Shown here piece after piece: positions 41,830 to 51,462 of a stretch of 53,697 nucleotides of DNA. Position 1 is the stretch's first letter; each line of letters starts with the position of its first letter. The stretch covers positions 1 through 53,697 of the forward strand of contig CAJTTT010000023.1 of the NCBI GenBank assembly GCA_910579285.1, written 5' to 3'. This DNA comes from an uncultured Lachnospiraceae bacterium (lineage in GTDB: Bacteria > Bacillota > Clostridia > Lachnospirales > Lachnospiraceae). The notes beneath the pieces are model-generated. The model did not search any database. It saw nothing but the letters and a program-made list of their open reading frames with translations, and was not told where the DNA came from. A program made the translations under genes and the position numbers.

Positions 41830-41935
41830 CACGCATGCAGGGAATGCTTGTTCTCGCCCTGTGGGCGCTGAGAAAAAAATCGGTCATAACATGCCATGCA
41901 GAGATCATCTGTTTCGCCCTGTGAACGCCGCAGGC
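41792..41935. repeat. Tandem duplication of the symporter 3' end
   Basis: TCGCCCTGTGGGCGCTGAGA occurs at 41792 and 41854, and a shortened copy starts at 41914 (period 62 then 60). The first copy is the coding end of the symporter; the others lie after its stop and include the GGTCATAACA that follows it. Confidence 0.8.
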
Positions 41936-41948
41936 AGAAAGACGGCCA

Positions 41949-42018
41949 TCACGCTTCATGCGGGAACGCCCGCGGTGGAACTACAGCTGTCACGCTTCAT
42001 GCGTAAAACGCCCGCGCC
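41949..42018. repeat. Duplicated 3' end of the MATE gene
   Basis: TCACGCTTCATGCG followed by AACGCCCGCG occurs at 41949 and again at 41990, where it contains the stop and last codons of the minus-strand MATE gene; the copies are 41 bases apart. Confidence 0.7.
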
Positions 42019-43333
42019 GGAAATACAGGTAAAATCCCACACAGATCAGCGCGGAGAGCAGAGATCCCAGGGGCGCCGCCCATCCCATCGGATAAAGGCT
42101 GTCCGGGAAGTAAACTCCCGCCAGATAAGCTCCCGGTATGCGGATGAGAAGAATCGCCGTAATGTTATGTAAAAAGGAAATGCCCGCCTTCTGATCCCCG
42201 CAGAAATACCCGCTGAAGCAGAAGTGAACCGCCGCAAAGAGCGTGTCGAAGGAGTAAGAGCGCAGATAAGCGCATCCCGCCGCCAGCACGGCCGCATCCC
42301 GCGTGAACAGTCCCACCAGCGTCTGCGGCAGAAACTGGCTGTAAAGCGCACAGAGCGCACCCCAGCCCATCGTGATGGCGAGGCCGTAGCCAAGGGACGC
42401 TCTGGCCCGCTCTGGCTTGTGCGCTCCCATATTCTGTGCCGTGATCGCGGAAATCGCCGAGAGAAAGGCCGAAGGCACCAGAAACAGGAAACCGATCAGT
42501 TTCTCCACAATCCCCACCGCCGCCGATACCACCAGCCCTCTGCTGTTGGCAATCACCGTAATCACGATAAAAGCGACCTGGATCAGCCCGTCCTGGCAGG
42601 CAATGGGCGCTCCCACCTTGAGAATCTGGGAAATGCTCTCACGGTCCGCCCTGATCTCCCGCCTTGTCACCCGGAATCCAAGGTCACGCCTTTTCAGCAT
42701 CCCCAGGGCAAAGGCCACGCTCACTGCCTGTCCGCAAACGGTTCCCAGGGCGGCCCCTGCCGCGCCAAGTCCCATCCCGCCGATCAGCGCGAAATCCAGC
42801 ACGATATTGACCACACAGGCCACCGCGACAAAATACATGGGCCTTTTGGAATCACCCGCCCCTCGAAAAATGCTGCTTATCACATTATAGGCCGTAATGA
42901 AGGGCACGCCTGCGAAGCAGATGGCAAGATACAGCCTCGTCTCCTCCTCCGCCTCCGCCGGAGTAAGCATAACGCTGGTTATTAAATTTACAGAAAGCAA
43001 AAGCACCGCCGTGAGCACAGCCGCAAACAGCGCAAAAAACGCCACGGACGCACCTACCGTCTTCGCTGCCCCACGCTCGTCCCCCGCTCCCACATATCTG
43101 CCGATCCGCACAGTGGCGCCCATAGCAAAGCCCACGATAATCACCGTAAGCATGTGCATCACCTGGCTGCCCACCGCCACCGCCGTGGTCGTCCCGGAAC
43201 CATTGTACAGACCTACCACAAACAGATCCGCCATGCCGTAAAAGGTCTGCATAAAGCAGGCCAAAAGATACGGGAGCGCAAACCGTATCAGGTTTTTACC
43301 TACGCTCCCCTCCGTCAGATTATTTCTTTCCAT
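41990..43333 (-). CDS. MATE-family efflux transporter, second copy
   Basis: The start at ATG 43333 (ERNNLTEGSVGKNLIRFALP) follows AAGGGGC. The 447-aa protein has the MATE two-half layout with MQTFYGMADLFVVGLY in helix 1 and VGAPIACQDGLIQVAFIVIT starting the second half, and RGAGDSKRPMYFVAVACVVN (about 150). It differs clearly from the MATE protein at 6.1 kb, so this is not a recent duplicate. Its first bases overlap the stop of the upstream Fe-S reductase region by a few nucleotides of leader, so the two may share a message. Confidence 0.9.
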   Translation of the reverse strand: MERNNLTEGSVGKNLIRFALPYLLACFMQTFYGMADLFVVGLYNGSGTTTAVAVGSQVMHMLTVIIVGFAMGATVRIGRYVGAGDERGAAKTVGASVAFFALFAAVLTAVLLLSVNLITSVMLTPAEAEEETRLYLAICFAGVPFITAYNVISSIFRGAGDSKRPMYFVAVACVVNIVLDFALIGGMGLGAAGAALGTVCGQAVSVAFALGMLKRRDLGFRVTRREIRADRESISQILKVGAPIACQDGLIQVAFIVITVIANSRGLVVSAAVGIVEKLIGFLFLVPSAFLSAISAITAQNMGAHKPERARASLGYGLAITMGWGALCALYSQFLPQTLVGLFTRDAAVLAAGCAYLRSYSFDTLFAAVHFCFSGYFCGDQKAGISFLHNITAILLIRIPGAYLAGVYFPDSLYPMGWAAPLGSLLSALICVGFYLYFRRGRFTHEA

Positions 43334-43343
43334 TTTCTGCCCC

Positions 43344-44468
43344 TTACTTCCCAAAATACCCGGCCACCGTCTTCAAGTGCTCCATCACCGGCAGATGCTG
43401 AGGGCAGACATTCTCGCACTGGCCGCAGGCGATGCAGTCTCCGGCCTTTCCGAAGGTGCCTGTCAGCCGGTCATAATACTCACCCTGCGGCGTCCAGCCC
43501 TTTCCCTCAGCCTCCTGCATCTCCGCATTATAGAGGGAGAAGTATTTGGGGATCGCTATCTTCTTCGGACAGCCGTCCGTACAGTAGGAGCAGCCCGTAC
43601 AGGGAATCGCGATATTGCCGTTGATCATGGCTGCCGCCCGGTACACCATGCGCTTCTCCTCCTCCGTAAGAGGTTTTAAGTCTGACATATAACTAGTGTT
43701 ATCCAAAAGCTGCTCCATATTGCTCATACCGCTGAGCACCATCTTTACATTATCCAGGCTGGCCGCAAAACGGATGGCCCAGGAGGGAACAGACATATTG
43801 GGATCATAGCTTTTAAACATCTCCGCCACAGCGTCCGGCACCTGCGCAAGCGTACCGCCCTTGACCGGCTCCATCACCCACACCGGCACGCCGTGCTTCG
43901 TCGCCACCTCATAGCAGAGCCTGGACTGGATCGCGCTGCTCTCCCAATCCAGATAGTTGAGCTGTAACTGCACAAACTCCATCTCCGGGTGCTCCGTCAG
44001 CACCTGATCCAGAAATTCCGCATTGTCGTGGAAGGAAAAGCCCATATGTTTCACAAGCCCCTGTTTCTTCTTCTCCGCCAGCCAGTTGAAGCAGTCAAGC
44101 TCCGTATAGATCTTGTAGTGGCCGAAGCCGATATCGTGGAGCAGATAATAATCGAAAAACGTAACACCTGTTTTTCTAAGCTGTTCCTCAAAGATTTTAT
44201 CCCGATCCTCCTTCGTGCTGATAAAGCTCGCATGAAGCTTGGTCGCCAGCGTATAGCTGTCCCTCGGATGTCTGTCCACCAGACACTCCTTCGCCGCATC
44301 TTCGCTCTTAAAGCCGCAGTACATCCATGCAGTATCGAAATAAGTAAATCCCCTCTCTAAAAAAACGTCCACCATCTTCTTCGTAGTTTCCATGTCGATG
44401 CTGGTCGCGTCGTCCGAATTATGTAATGGCAAACGCATCAAGCCAAATCCCAGTTTTTTTGTTTCCAT
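43344..44468 (-). CDS. Aldo/keto reductase with C-terminal 4Fe-4S ferredoxin domain
   Basis: The 374-aa protein has an N-terminal aldo/keto reductase barrel (FGLMRLPLHNSDDATSIDME, FDTAWMYCG with the catalytic Tyr, DYYLLHDIGF with the catalytic His). The C-terminal domain has two cysteine sets, CTGCSYCTDGCPKK (about 298-311) and CIACGQCENVCPQHL (about 347-361). This is the Fe-S cluster type of AKR common in anaerobes, probably using ferredoxin along with NAD(P)H; the substrate is unknown. It precedes the MATE gene on the same strand. Confidence 0.93.
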   Translation of the reverse strand: METKKLGFGLMRLPLHNSDDATSIDMETTKKMVDVFLERGFTYFDTAWMYCGFKSEDAAKECLVDRHPRDSYTLATKLHASFISTKEDRDKIFEEQLRKTGVTFFDYYLLHDIGFGHYKIYTELDCFNWLAEKKKQGLVKHMGFSFHDNAEFLDQVLTEHPEMEFVQLQLNYLDWESSAIQSRLCYEVATKHGVPVWVMEPVKGGTLAQVPDAVAEMFKSYDPNMSVPSWAIRFAASLDNVKMVLSGMSNMEQLLDNTSYMSDLKPLTEEEKRMVYRAAAMINGNIAIPCTGCSYCTDGCPKKIAIPKYFSLYNAEMQEAEGKGWTPQGEYYDRLTGTFGKAGDCIACGQCENVCPQHLPVMEHLKTVAGYFGK

Positions 44469-44594
44469 ACTCGTCTCCTCTTTTCTTCATTTATCAGATG
44501 ACTGCGCCCCTGCCGCGTCTGGAACGGAGCACAGTCTCGTCTGTGTCAGTTATCTCATTTGTACTGTTTCAAACACAACCGGCCTGTTTCGCCC

Positions 44595-45368
44595 TTAACC
44601 GAGCGCCACGTCCAAAATCATCATAATCACAAACCCAATGGCAGCGCCCACGGTTCCGATGTTGCTGTGCGCCCCTGCCTGCGCCTCGGGTATCAGTTCC
44701 TCCACTACCACATAGATCATCGCGCCCGCCGCAAAAGCCAGAAGCACAGGCAGTGCGTAAACGATCTGCTCCGCCAGAAGAATCGTGACAAACGCGCCGA
44801 TGGGCTCCACAATGCCGGACAACGCCCCGTATACGAACGCCCGCTTTCTGGAAACACCCTCGCTTCGAAGGGGCATGGAGATGATCGCCCCCTCCGGGAA
44901 ATTCTGAATGGCAATGCCGGCTGCAAGGGCAAAGGCCCCCGCCATCGTAATGCCCGCATCCCCGATCATTGCCCCGGCAAAGGTTACCCCCACGGACATG
45001 CCTTCGGGTATGTTATGCAGCGTCACCGCAAGGACAAGCATGGTCGTTTTTTTTAACGTGCTCTCCACGCCCTCCGGCTCCTCGCTCTCCATATGCAGAT
45101 GCGGAATCAGACTATCCAGCACAAGGAGAAAAGCCATGCCGCCCAGAAATCCTCCGGCAGCCGGCACCCATGCAGTCTGTCCCTGCTCTCCCGCCATATC
45201 AATGGCCGGAATCAGAAGCGACCACACCGAGGCGGCGATCATCACCCCGGATGCAAATCCCAGAAGAAGCCTTTCTATCTCTTTATGCATGCCCCTCATA
45301 AAAAATACCATCGCCGAGCCGAGGGTAGTTCCCGCAAAGGGAATCAGTAATCCCGCAATCAACTGCAT
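44595..45368 (-). CDS. ZIP-family divalent metal (zinc) transporter
   Basis: The 257-aa protein has eight predicted helices and the metal-binding helices of ZIP proteins: LHNIPEGMSVGVTFAGAMIG (helix 4, about residues 117-136) and IQNFPEGAIISMPLRSEGVS (helix 5, about 153-172). It is of the GufA-like subgroup. It brings in Zn2+ or a similar metal. It lies 17 bases after the large surface-protein gene on the same strand; a functional link is not evident. Confidence 0.92.
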   Translation of the reverse strand: MQLIAGLLIPFAGTTLGSAMVFFMRGMHKEIERLLLGFASGVMIAASVWSLLIPAIDMAGEQGQTAWVPAAGGFLGGMAFLLVLDSLIPHLHMESEEPEGVESTLKKTTMLVLAVTLHNIPEGMSVGVTFAGAMIGDAGITMAGAFALAAGIAIQNFPEGAIISMPLRSEGVSRKRAFVYGALSGIVEPIGAFVTILLAEQIVYALPVLLAFAAGAMIYVVVEELIPEAQAGAHSNIGTVGAAIGFVIMMILDVALG

Positions 45369-45385
45369 ATTCTGTCTGCCTTTCT

Positions 45386-48300
45386 CTATTTCACCTTCAC
45401 TGTATACCTGACGGTAACGGGCTTCACATTGTCCGCCTGCTCCGCAAAGAAAACCTTAAACTGCAGGGAATAGCTCTTCCCTTTGACGGCACGTCCCGTG
45501 TCCCTCATGGTAAGAGTCCCCTCCCCATCCTTATTATATACATAAGTAAAGGCATCCGTGTTTCCTGTAAGAACCACACGCTCTATTTCCGGCGCAGGCG
45601 CACCCTTCAGAACCGCGTTCATGTCCATATCCACAGAATTGTAAGCGCCGCTGTACATAAGGGCTGTTTTGGGCGCTGCAGTTACCTTGACGCTGCCCTG
45701 CTTCACCTTAAAGTTCACGGCAGGAGCAAAGATTTCCTCCGTCACACCGTTCACGTTCCGCAGGGTGAGAACCGGCGTGACGGTATACTGATAATTAATA
45801 ACAAGTGTTTCCTTTTCCTTTGCCCGCAGTTCAACGGTTTTGCCGTCCTCACTCCAGACTGCCTGGAACAGATGGGCATCACGGCCCGTCAGTTTCACTT
45901 CCCTGTCTTCCGGGATCACATATTCGCCGCTCACCGCCTTTAAGGAAGGTGTCAGCGTCATAAAGCTGCCTTCCCGGTTCAGCACATCAATGCTGCCCTT
46001 CGCCGTCATCTTCACCGCCTTCTGGGGCGCGGTATTCACCACCTTTAAGGTCAGCGGCGTTTTCCATACCTGCCCGTTTTTCGCGGCCTGCACGATATAT
46101 TTGTAGTTCCCGGCTGCCACCGCCTTATTGTTCAGCCGGACAGAAACCTTCGCATTTTTCACGGAAAAGACCACCTGGCTGTTCTCCACCAGAGCCCTCC
46201 CCTTAGGGTCCTTTGCGTCACAGTATACGCTCACCCTGACACCCTGATCTGCGGTCAGTATGCCGCCGTCCTTCCATTTTACTGCGGTCGCCGCCGCGTC
46301 ATAGCCCCTGTATGCCTCATCCGCATTGAGCTGCAGCGTTTTGTTTTCCAAGGCAATAGCCGGCTGGCCCATGTTCACCTTGACCTGCAGCGAATAGGTG
46401 ACTGTCTCTTTCTCTGCCCAGTTCTCCGTATCACTCAGAAGAATCTGCATCTGAAAACTTTCCGTCTGATTCAGGTTTTTTCCGCTCAGGAGCAGACCGC
46501 CTTTTTCCCGGTCCACCTCCACCGTATAATTTCCTTTGGCCGTCCCGCTCCGCTTCTCCGCATCCACCGAATCCCAGGAAATAACTCCCGGATTCTTTAT
46601 GCCGATCCACATATTCTGAATGCCGGCTTTCGGATACAGAGTTATCTTACTCGTATCCCAGGTCATTTTCGGCGCCTTCCGCTCCACGGCTGCCGTAAAG
46701 GCTGTGGTATACGTCCCCTGCCAGCCCACAAAGGAAATCTGCAGTTTTCCGCTCTTTACACTTTTGAGGGTCGCTTTTTTCCCCGCCTTTATATAGTAGC
46801 CGCCTTCTTTTTTGATGATGCTGTAGTCCGCGAAACCTGTCCCGCCAAGACTTTTTATCGTCTCGTCCGTGTCAATCTGCAGCAGGCTCTCTTCCTCATT
46901 ATAGAAGAGATTCAGTTTTCGCACCTGTTTGATTTTATAAACAGGATTCTTCGATACCACCTTGACCGTGAGCGGCAGGTTATGGGTTCTTTCTCCTGCC
47001 ACAGCGCGGATTGTCACCTTGTAGGTACCAGCTTTTGTACCGCTTTTGGCCCTTATGGTATAGCTGTCATCCACCTGGCTCTCTATCAGCATAAACTTCG
47101 CGCTTTTTTCATCGCTGCCCATGACGACTCTTTCGATTTCATACGCCCCGCCGTCCGAGCTTTTCGCCGGATACAGGAACAGCTTCGCCCCTGTAGTCTG
47201 GAGGACGTTCAGCGTGACGCTCTCCTCGCTTAAGCCCGGCTCTGCATCTCCCACTGTCAGACGGATCATCCGCGATGTCTTTGCCTTGTCGTTGCCTGTC
47301 AGCGTGATCTCCGCCGTGCCCGCCGCCTTGACAATCAGAGAAACCACAAAGGCATCCTCCTGTGCAGCCGCTGATTTCACCGTCACCACTTTGGCGTTGC
47401 CGCTCTTTGCCGTCACCCTTGATGCGCCCGGCAGGGTCAGCGTTATTTTACTGTTGACCTGGTTTGCCTTCTCTGTCTGAAAATCGGAGAGCAGGCCCGT
47501 ATATGTTTCCTCCGTCCGGGCTGCTGCGCCGTCTGCGCCTCCGACCCGGGTAAAATTCTCCACGCTCTGGATCGTCAGCGTCCCTTCCGCCTCTTTTACG
47601 GTAAGCTTCACGCTGGCGTTAAAAGTTTTCCTGCCAAGCTTAAGACTCGCTTTTACCGTGGAACTGCCTGTGCTTTTTGCTGTCAGTTTCACGCCGCCCT
47701 CCGCAGACTCCATAGAAACCACATCGGGCTTACTGTTGCTCCATACCACAGCCTCCCCGATTTCTTTCAGAAGTTTCTTTTTCTGCTGCTGGAACCAGGC
47801 ATTGTTTTTATAATCGCCGTCACTCTCAAGCTGTTCCAGCGTCTCCCCGAAGGAATAGTTTACATAACATTCTATGTTCTGTCCGACAATGAGGTCTGTG
47901 TTCCCCCATTCCTCTCCTTCCTCCGTGCGCATCCCTACGGAAATATTTTCCACTGTCAGAAAACAGACTTCCAGAAGCCGCTCCGCAGGCAGGATATTCG
48001 CCCCCGCATCCGCAGGTTGATAGAGCGCTGCGAATTTTTTCGTCTTTCCCCCCGCAAACTGTGTCAGCACAGTATCCGGCTCTTTCCAGCTCCAGCCTTC
48101 CGGCAGCGGCACATCCCGCAGGCTTGTCTGCGTGTTGGTCAGGACAGCCGGCCTTGGAATGTCCTTGTCCTCCAGCACAGTCTCCTCCTGCACCGTCACT
48201 GTGCAGGATGTCTCCGCTGTCTGCCCCTCTCTGTCCGTCACCGGGTTTCCTTCCTCATTCACAATCACTGCGGAAATTTCCGTTTCTCCTGCACCGACAG

Positions 48301-50800
48301 CGGTCACAGTAACTGTATTTCCACTGATCGTGTTTCCGCTGACTGTGTTTCCACCGTCCTCCGCCGGTTCTGCCTCCTGCGCGCCATCCGGCTGTTCCAC
48401 CACAAACGCTGCCGCCGCAGGATCACTGGACGTCCATTTCACATAGTTCTGTCCCCGGTTCACCCACTTGCTGTCCGGCGGCGTAAAATATAACCGCACC
48501 TGTCTGCTTTCCTTTTGCTGATTTCCGGCGGCATCTTTTTTTATGGTCAGGGTGAATGCCTTCTCCCGCGTCTCGATCTGCGGCAGAACGGAGTCTTCCA
48601 CTGTCACCACGCATTTCAGCACAGTCAGCCCGTCATCCACATCAGCCCAGAGCAGCGTCTCACCCACAGCCAGGGGCGTGACATTGCCCTCCTGATCCAC
48701 CATAGCTACGCTCTCATTTTCGCTGATCCATCTGACCGTGTCGTCGGCAGGTTCTCCTTTCCCGGCGGGATCTCCGTCCATAACCACAATCTGTCCGGCA
48801 ATCTGTCCCGGCTCTGCGTTCATAGTCAGATCAAAGCCCAGCCTGTATGTTTCGGCCTCCTCATCATAAGAGAACCCTTCTAAATCCGACTGCAGGGAAT
48901 ACTCCGACACCTTGACGGTACATACGCCCTGCACACCGTTTTCCGCCGTGGCCGAAATCGCCGTCTCACCCACGCCCACAGCCGAAACCCTGCCGTTCTG
49001 ATCCACCGTGGCAACCGACTCGTCATTGCTCCTCCAGACCAGATTCTTATCCCTCGCATTGCTGGGTTCCACCGTGGCAAGCAGAGTCTCCTCCCGCTTT
49101 TCCTCCACATCCATCAGAAGATGAAGACTCTCCTTATTCAAGGTAATCCCCGTCACCTCCGCCGGCTCCTCCTCCAGGGAAAAGAAATCCACATTATAGC
49201 TGATTGTCGCGTCTTTTCCTTCTTCTCCGTCCTTTTGCTTAATACCGCTGACCGTAACCTGGAACTGGGAATTTTGGTTGTACTTTATGTTGTTTGGACG
49301 AAAGATGATACAGTTTGGCATCCCATAATACTCGACGTTCACCTTGAATACGCCGTCCGCCTTGGAACCAGAGAATGTCCAGCTCTTTTTGTTGGTGACA
49401 TCCCGCAGAGTCACGGTCACATCCTTAAAATTGGCTTTCTCATAATCGCTGCCAAGACTCAGCGTCCAGGGTGTCCCTGAGCCGTTCATCAGCTCGATGG
49501 GCATATTCTGCGCGGGCCACGCCACATAGTCTGTAATGCCGCTGCCCTGATTGTCAAAGGCATACATCGCCGAGTAGGAATCAACCGCGCCAAAGCCTGT
49601 CCGCGTCATAGAAGGGTTTAACACCCAGCGTCTATGACCCATTCGGTCAACATTGGCGGCATCCCCGTCAAACATCCAGCCATTCAGCAGACTCTTTGCG
49701 ATATTGCCGTAACCTGCCGCAATATTGCCTTTTCCGCATCCTTCCGTTCCTTTTTCATAAAGGTCTTCCGGGAATCCGTCAGGCTTCACCGGCTTATGGT
49801 CCAGTTTACCGTTCACACGGTTTAGCAGCGCGCCTGCCTGCGCCTTCTCCGTATAATCCTCGCTCAGCTCCACATTCGCCGGAACACCCGCCACATAACG
49901 GATAAAGTTCAAAAGATTCAGCGCATTTTCCAGGCTTGCATCCGTAAGATTTCCGGCCCGGTAAGGCGCCTTGGCAGAAGGCTCCACGCTGTAGCTGTTC
50001 GATACGGCAAGACTCCAGGGGTACGCCTGGTACCGATCGATAATATCTCCCACTCCCGGCGTCTGATGTCTGCTCCCCTGGGTCTGGCGGGACACACTGT
50101 TATAGGAATAAGCCGCATACCCCTCCGCCGCATCCGTCATAAGGGGCGGTTCTCCAAGTGCACATCCGCCGCTCCAATCCGCCGGGATCTCATCCTCTGT
50201 TGTATTTTCTGAAATGGTATTTTCCGAAACCGTATTCTCAGACACGGCCGGCTCCTCCGCCGGGCCATCGGACTCCTCTTCCTCCGGCCCATCCGGCTCT
50301 TCATCGGTTCCGGGCAGCGGCGTCTCTTCCCCGGCAGATTCATCCTCCCCGCCTGACACGGGCTTGTCCTCTTCTTCCGGGTCTGGCTGTGTCTCCCCAT
50401 CGGAGCCGTCTTCCTGTCCGGGAACCTTCTCTGTGCCGTCCCCCTCTCCGGGAACGGTCTCTGCGCCTTCTTCCCCGGCAGTCTGTCCGTTTCCGCCCTC
50501 CGGGTTCTGGGAATCTTCCTCCACAGAGCCGCCCTCTGTTCCGGGCGCCGTTTCTGTGCCTTCCTCCTCTGCCGGTTTCTCCTCACTGCCGCCAGAAGGT
50601 GTTTTCCCGTCTTCCTCAGAACTGTCCGGTTCCTCCGCCGCCACAGTCTGCAGCGCCTCCGCTGCAGGCACATCCCGGATTGCGGGTTCCGATGCATAAG
50701 CCGTCCCCAGCATCCCCTCTGCCCACAACAGAGCCGCCAGCAGAACCGGCAGCGTTCTTTTCCATTTTCTCTTATTTCCCATGATTTGCATTGTCAACAC
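45386..50800 (-). CDS. Giant secreted protein with CAP domain and Ig-like (BIG2) repeats
   Basis: This protein of about 1,800 aa has a signal peptide (RKWKRTLPVLLAALLWAEGM to AYASEP), then an acidic E/G/P-rich stretch (about 38-205) with a VSENTVSENTISENT repeat. A CAP/SCP-like domain (about 290-440) has LLNFIRYVAG, NRVNGKLDHKP and MGHRRWVLNPSMTRTGFG. BIG2 Ig-like domains follow (first about 543-630; VWRSNDESVATVDQNGRVSA), then many Ig-like sandwich repeats to the end. No LPXTG or SLH motif is seen, so it is secreted or held by another means. A second NTVSGNTISGNT repeat lies near residue 830. No firm ribosome site precedes TTG 50800 or ATG 50791/50782; it overlaps the upstream gene, so coupling is possible. 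Confidence 0.85.
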   Translation of the reverse strand: MLTMQIMGNKRKWKRTLPVLLAALLWAEGMLGTAYASEPAIRDVPAAEALQTVAAEEPDSSEEDGKTPSGGSEEKPAEEEGTETAPGTEGGSVEEDSQNPEGGNGQTAGEEGAETVPGEGDGTEKVPGQEDGSDGETQPDPEEEDKPVSGGEDESAGEETPLPGTDEEPDGPEEEESDGPAEEPAVSENTVSENTISENTTEDEIPADWSGGCALGEPPLMTDAAEGYAAYSYNSVSRQTQGSRHQTPGVGDIIDRYQAYPWSLAVSNSYSVEPSAKAPYRAGNLTDASLENALNLLNFIRYVAGVPANVELSEDYTEKAQAGALLNRVNGKLDHKPVKPDGFPEDLYEKGTEGCGKGNIAAGYGNIAKSLLNGWMFDGDAANVDRMGHRRWVLNPSMTRTGFGAVDSYSAMYAFDNQGSGITDYVAWPAQNMPIELMNGSGTPWTLSLGSDYEKANFKDVTVTLRDVTNKKSWTFSGSKADGVFKVNVEYYGMPNCIIFRPNNIKYNQNSQFQVTVSGIKQKDGEEGKDATISYNVDFFSLEEEPAEVTGITLNKESLHLLMDVEEKREETLLATVEPSNARDKNLVWRSNDESVATVDQNGRVSAVGVGETAISATAENGVQGVCTVKVSEYSLQSDLEGFSYDEEAETYRLGFDLTMNAEPGQIAGQIVVMDGDPAGKGEPADDTVRWISENESVAMVDQEGNVTPLAVGETLLWADVDDGLTVLKCVVTVEDSVLPQIETREKAFTLTIKKDAAGNQQKESRQVRLYFTPPDSKWVNRGQNYVKWTSSDPAAAAFVVEQPDGAQEAEPAEDGGNTVSGNTISGNTVTVTAVGAGETEISAVIVNEEGNPVTDREGQTAETSCTVTVQEETVLEDKDIPRPAVLTNTQTSLRDVPLPEGWSWKEPDTVLTQFAGGKTKKFAALYQPADAGANILPAERLLEVCFLTVENISVGMRTEEGEEWGNTDLIVGQNIECYVNYSFGETLEQLESDGDYKNNAWFQQQKKKLLKEIGEAVVWSNSKPDVVSMESAEGGVKLTAKSTGSSTVKASLKLGRKTFNASVKLTVKEAEGTLTIQSVENFTRVGGADGAAARTEETYTGLLSDFQTEKANQVNSKITLTLPGASRVTAKSGNAKVVTVKSAAAQEDAFVVSLIVKAAGTAEITLTGNDKAKTSRMIRLTVGDAEPGLSEESVTLNVLQTTGAKLFLYPAKSSDGGAYEIERVVMGSDEKSAKFMLIESQVDDSYTIRAKSGTKAGTYKVTIRAVAGERTHNLPLTVKVVSKNPVYKIKQVRKLNLFYNEEESLLQIDTDETIKSLGGTGFADYSIIKKEGGYYIKAGKKATLKSVKSGKLQISFVGWQGTYTTAFTAAVERKAPKMTWDTSKITLYPKAGIQNMWIGIKNPGVISWDSVDAEKRSGTAKGNYTVEVDREKGGLLLSGKNLNQTESFQMQILLSDTENWAEKETVTYSLQVKVNMGQPAIALENKTLQLNADEAYRGYDAAATAVKWKDGGILTADQGVRVSVYCDAKDPKGRALVENSQVVFSVKNAKVSVRLNNKAVAAGNYKYIVQAAKNGQVWKTPLTLKVVNTAPQKAVKMTAKGSIDVLNREGSFMTLTPSLKAVSGEYVIPEDREVKLTGRDAHLFQAVWSEDGKTVELRAKEKETLVINYQYTVTPVLTLRNVNGVTEEIFAPAVNFKVKQGSVKVTAAPKTALMYSGAYNSVDMDMNAVLKGAPAPEIERVVLTGNTDAFTYVYNKDGEGTLTMRDTGRAVKGKSYSLQFKVFFAEQADNVKPVTVRYTVKVK

Positions 50801-51146
50801 ACGTTCCTCTTCTTTTTCCTCTGACTGTCAGATCGTAGCTCTCCGCGATCATGCGCTTTACCACTTCATCGGGTATCGTATCGTCCAGAATCACCGTATT
50901 CCAGTGTTCCTTGTTCTGGTGATACCCCGGAATCACAGACGCATACGTCTGCCGCCAGAAATCGCGCCATGCCGGATCGACCTTTATATTGATCCGCATA
51001 CTTCCTTCATATTCATAAGTCCACAGAAAAGCCTTTTTGTTCCGTCTGCACCGCACCAATACCCAGTTGGCATCGCGAAACGGCATGTCCTGATAAACAT
51101 CAGGAAAAGTCATTCCATAGTGCAGCGCCTCTTCTCTCGTTGTCAT
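50772..51146 (-). CDS. MmcQ/YjbR-family protein
   Basis: The 124-aa protein begins TTREEALHYGMTFPDVYQDM and has WVLVRCRRNKKAFLWTYEYE, then the HWNTVILDDTIPDEVVKRMI segment that marks the YjbR/CyaY-like fold (the NKxHWxxV motif). Family members are annotated as putative DNA-binding or stress proteins; no biochemical role is firm. Its 3' end overlaps the start of the giant surface-protein gene. Confidence 0.85.
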   Translation of the reverse strand: MTTREEALHYGMTFPDVYQDMPFRDANWVLVRCRRNKKAFLWTYEYEGSMRINIKVDPAWRDFWRQTYASVIPGYHQNKEHWNTVILDDTIPDEVVKRMIAESYDLTVRGKRRGTCVDNANHGK

Positions 51147-51462
51147 CGTTTCACCATACCTAAATGTTTACTCAGGGCATAACCGCCTTTCGCCCCAGTA
51201 TTTCCAATTATACCACTACTACAGCCGCATTTTCAACGCTTTTTCCCCATACATCTCCCGACAAAATATCTCATTTCCTTCCACTCACACAAATCCTGCT
51301 CTGAAAACCAGCGGATCATTTGTCACGCAATTCCCGCATCATTCACAAAATCAGCTTTACCGTCACGCTTTATCTGTAGTATAGTGTAGTTATACATACA
51401 ATTCAGGCTTGTGCCATTTCTCAGGGGCACGCTGCTGAACAAGCAAAGAGAGGGATATGCTT
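51147..51462 (+). promoter_or_regulatory. Promoter region of the glutamine synthetase gene
   Basis: TTTACC (51356-51361), an 18-base spacer and TATAGT (51380-51385) precede a leader of about 75 bases with AGAGAGGG before the start. The remaining 200 bases carry no gene; I see no clear GlnR inverted repeat or riboswitch. Confidence 0.5.
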
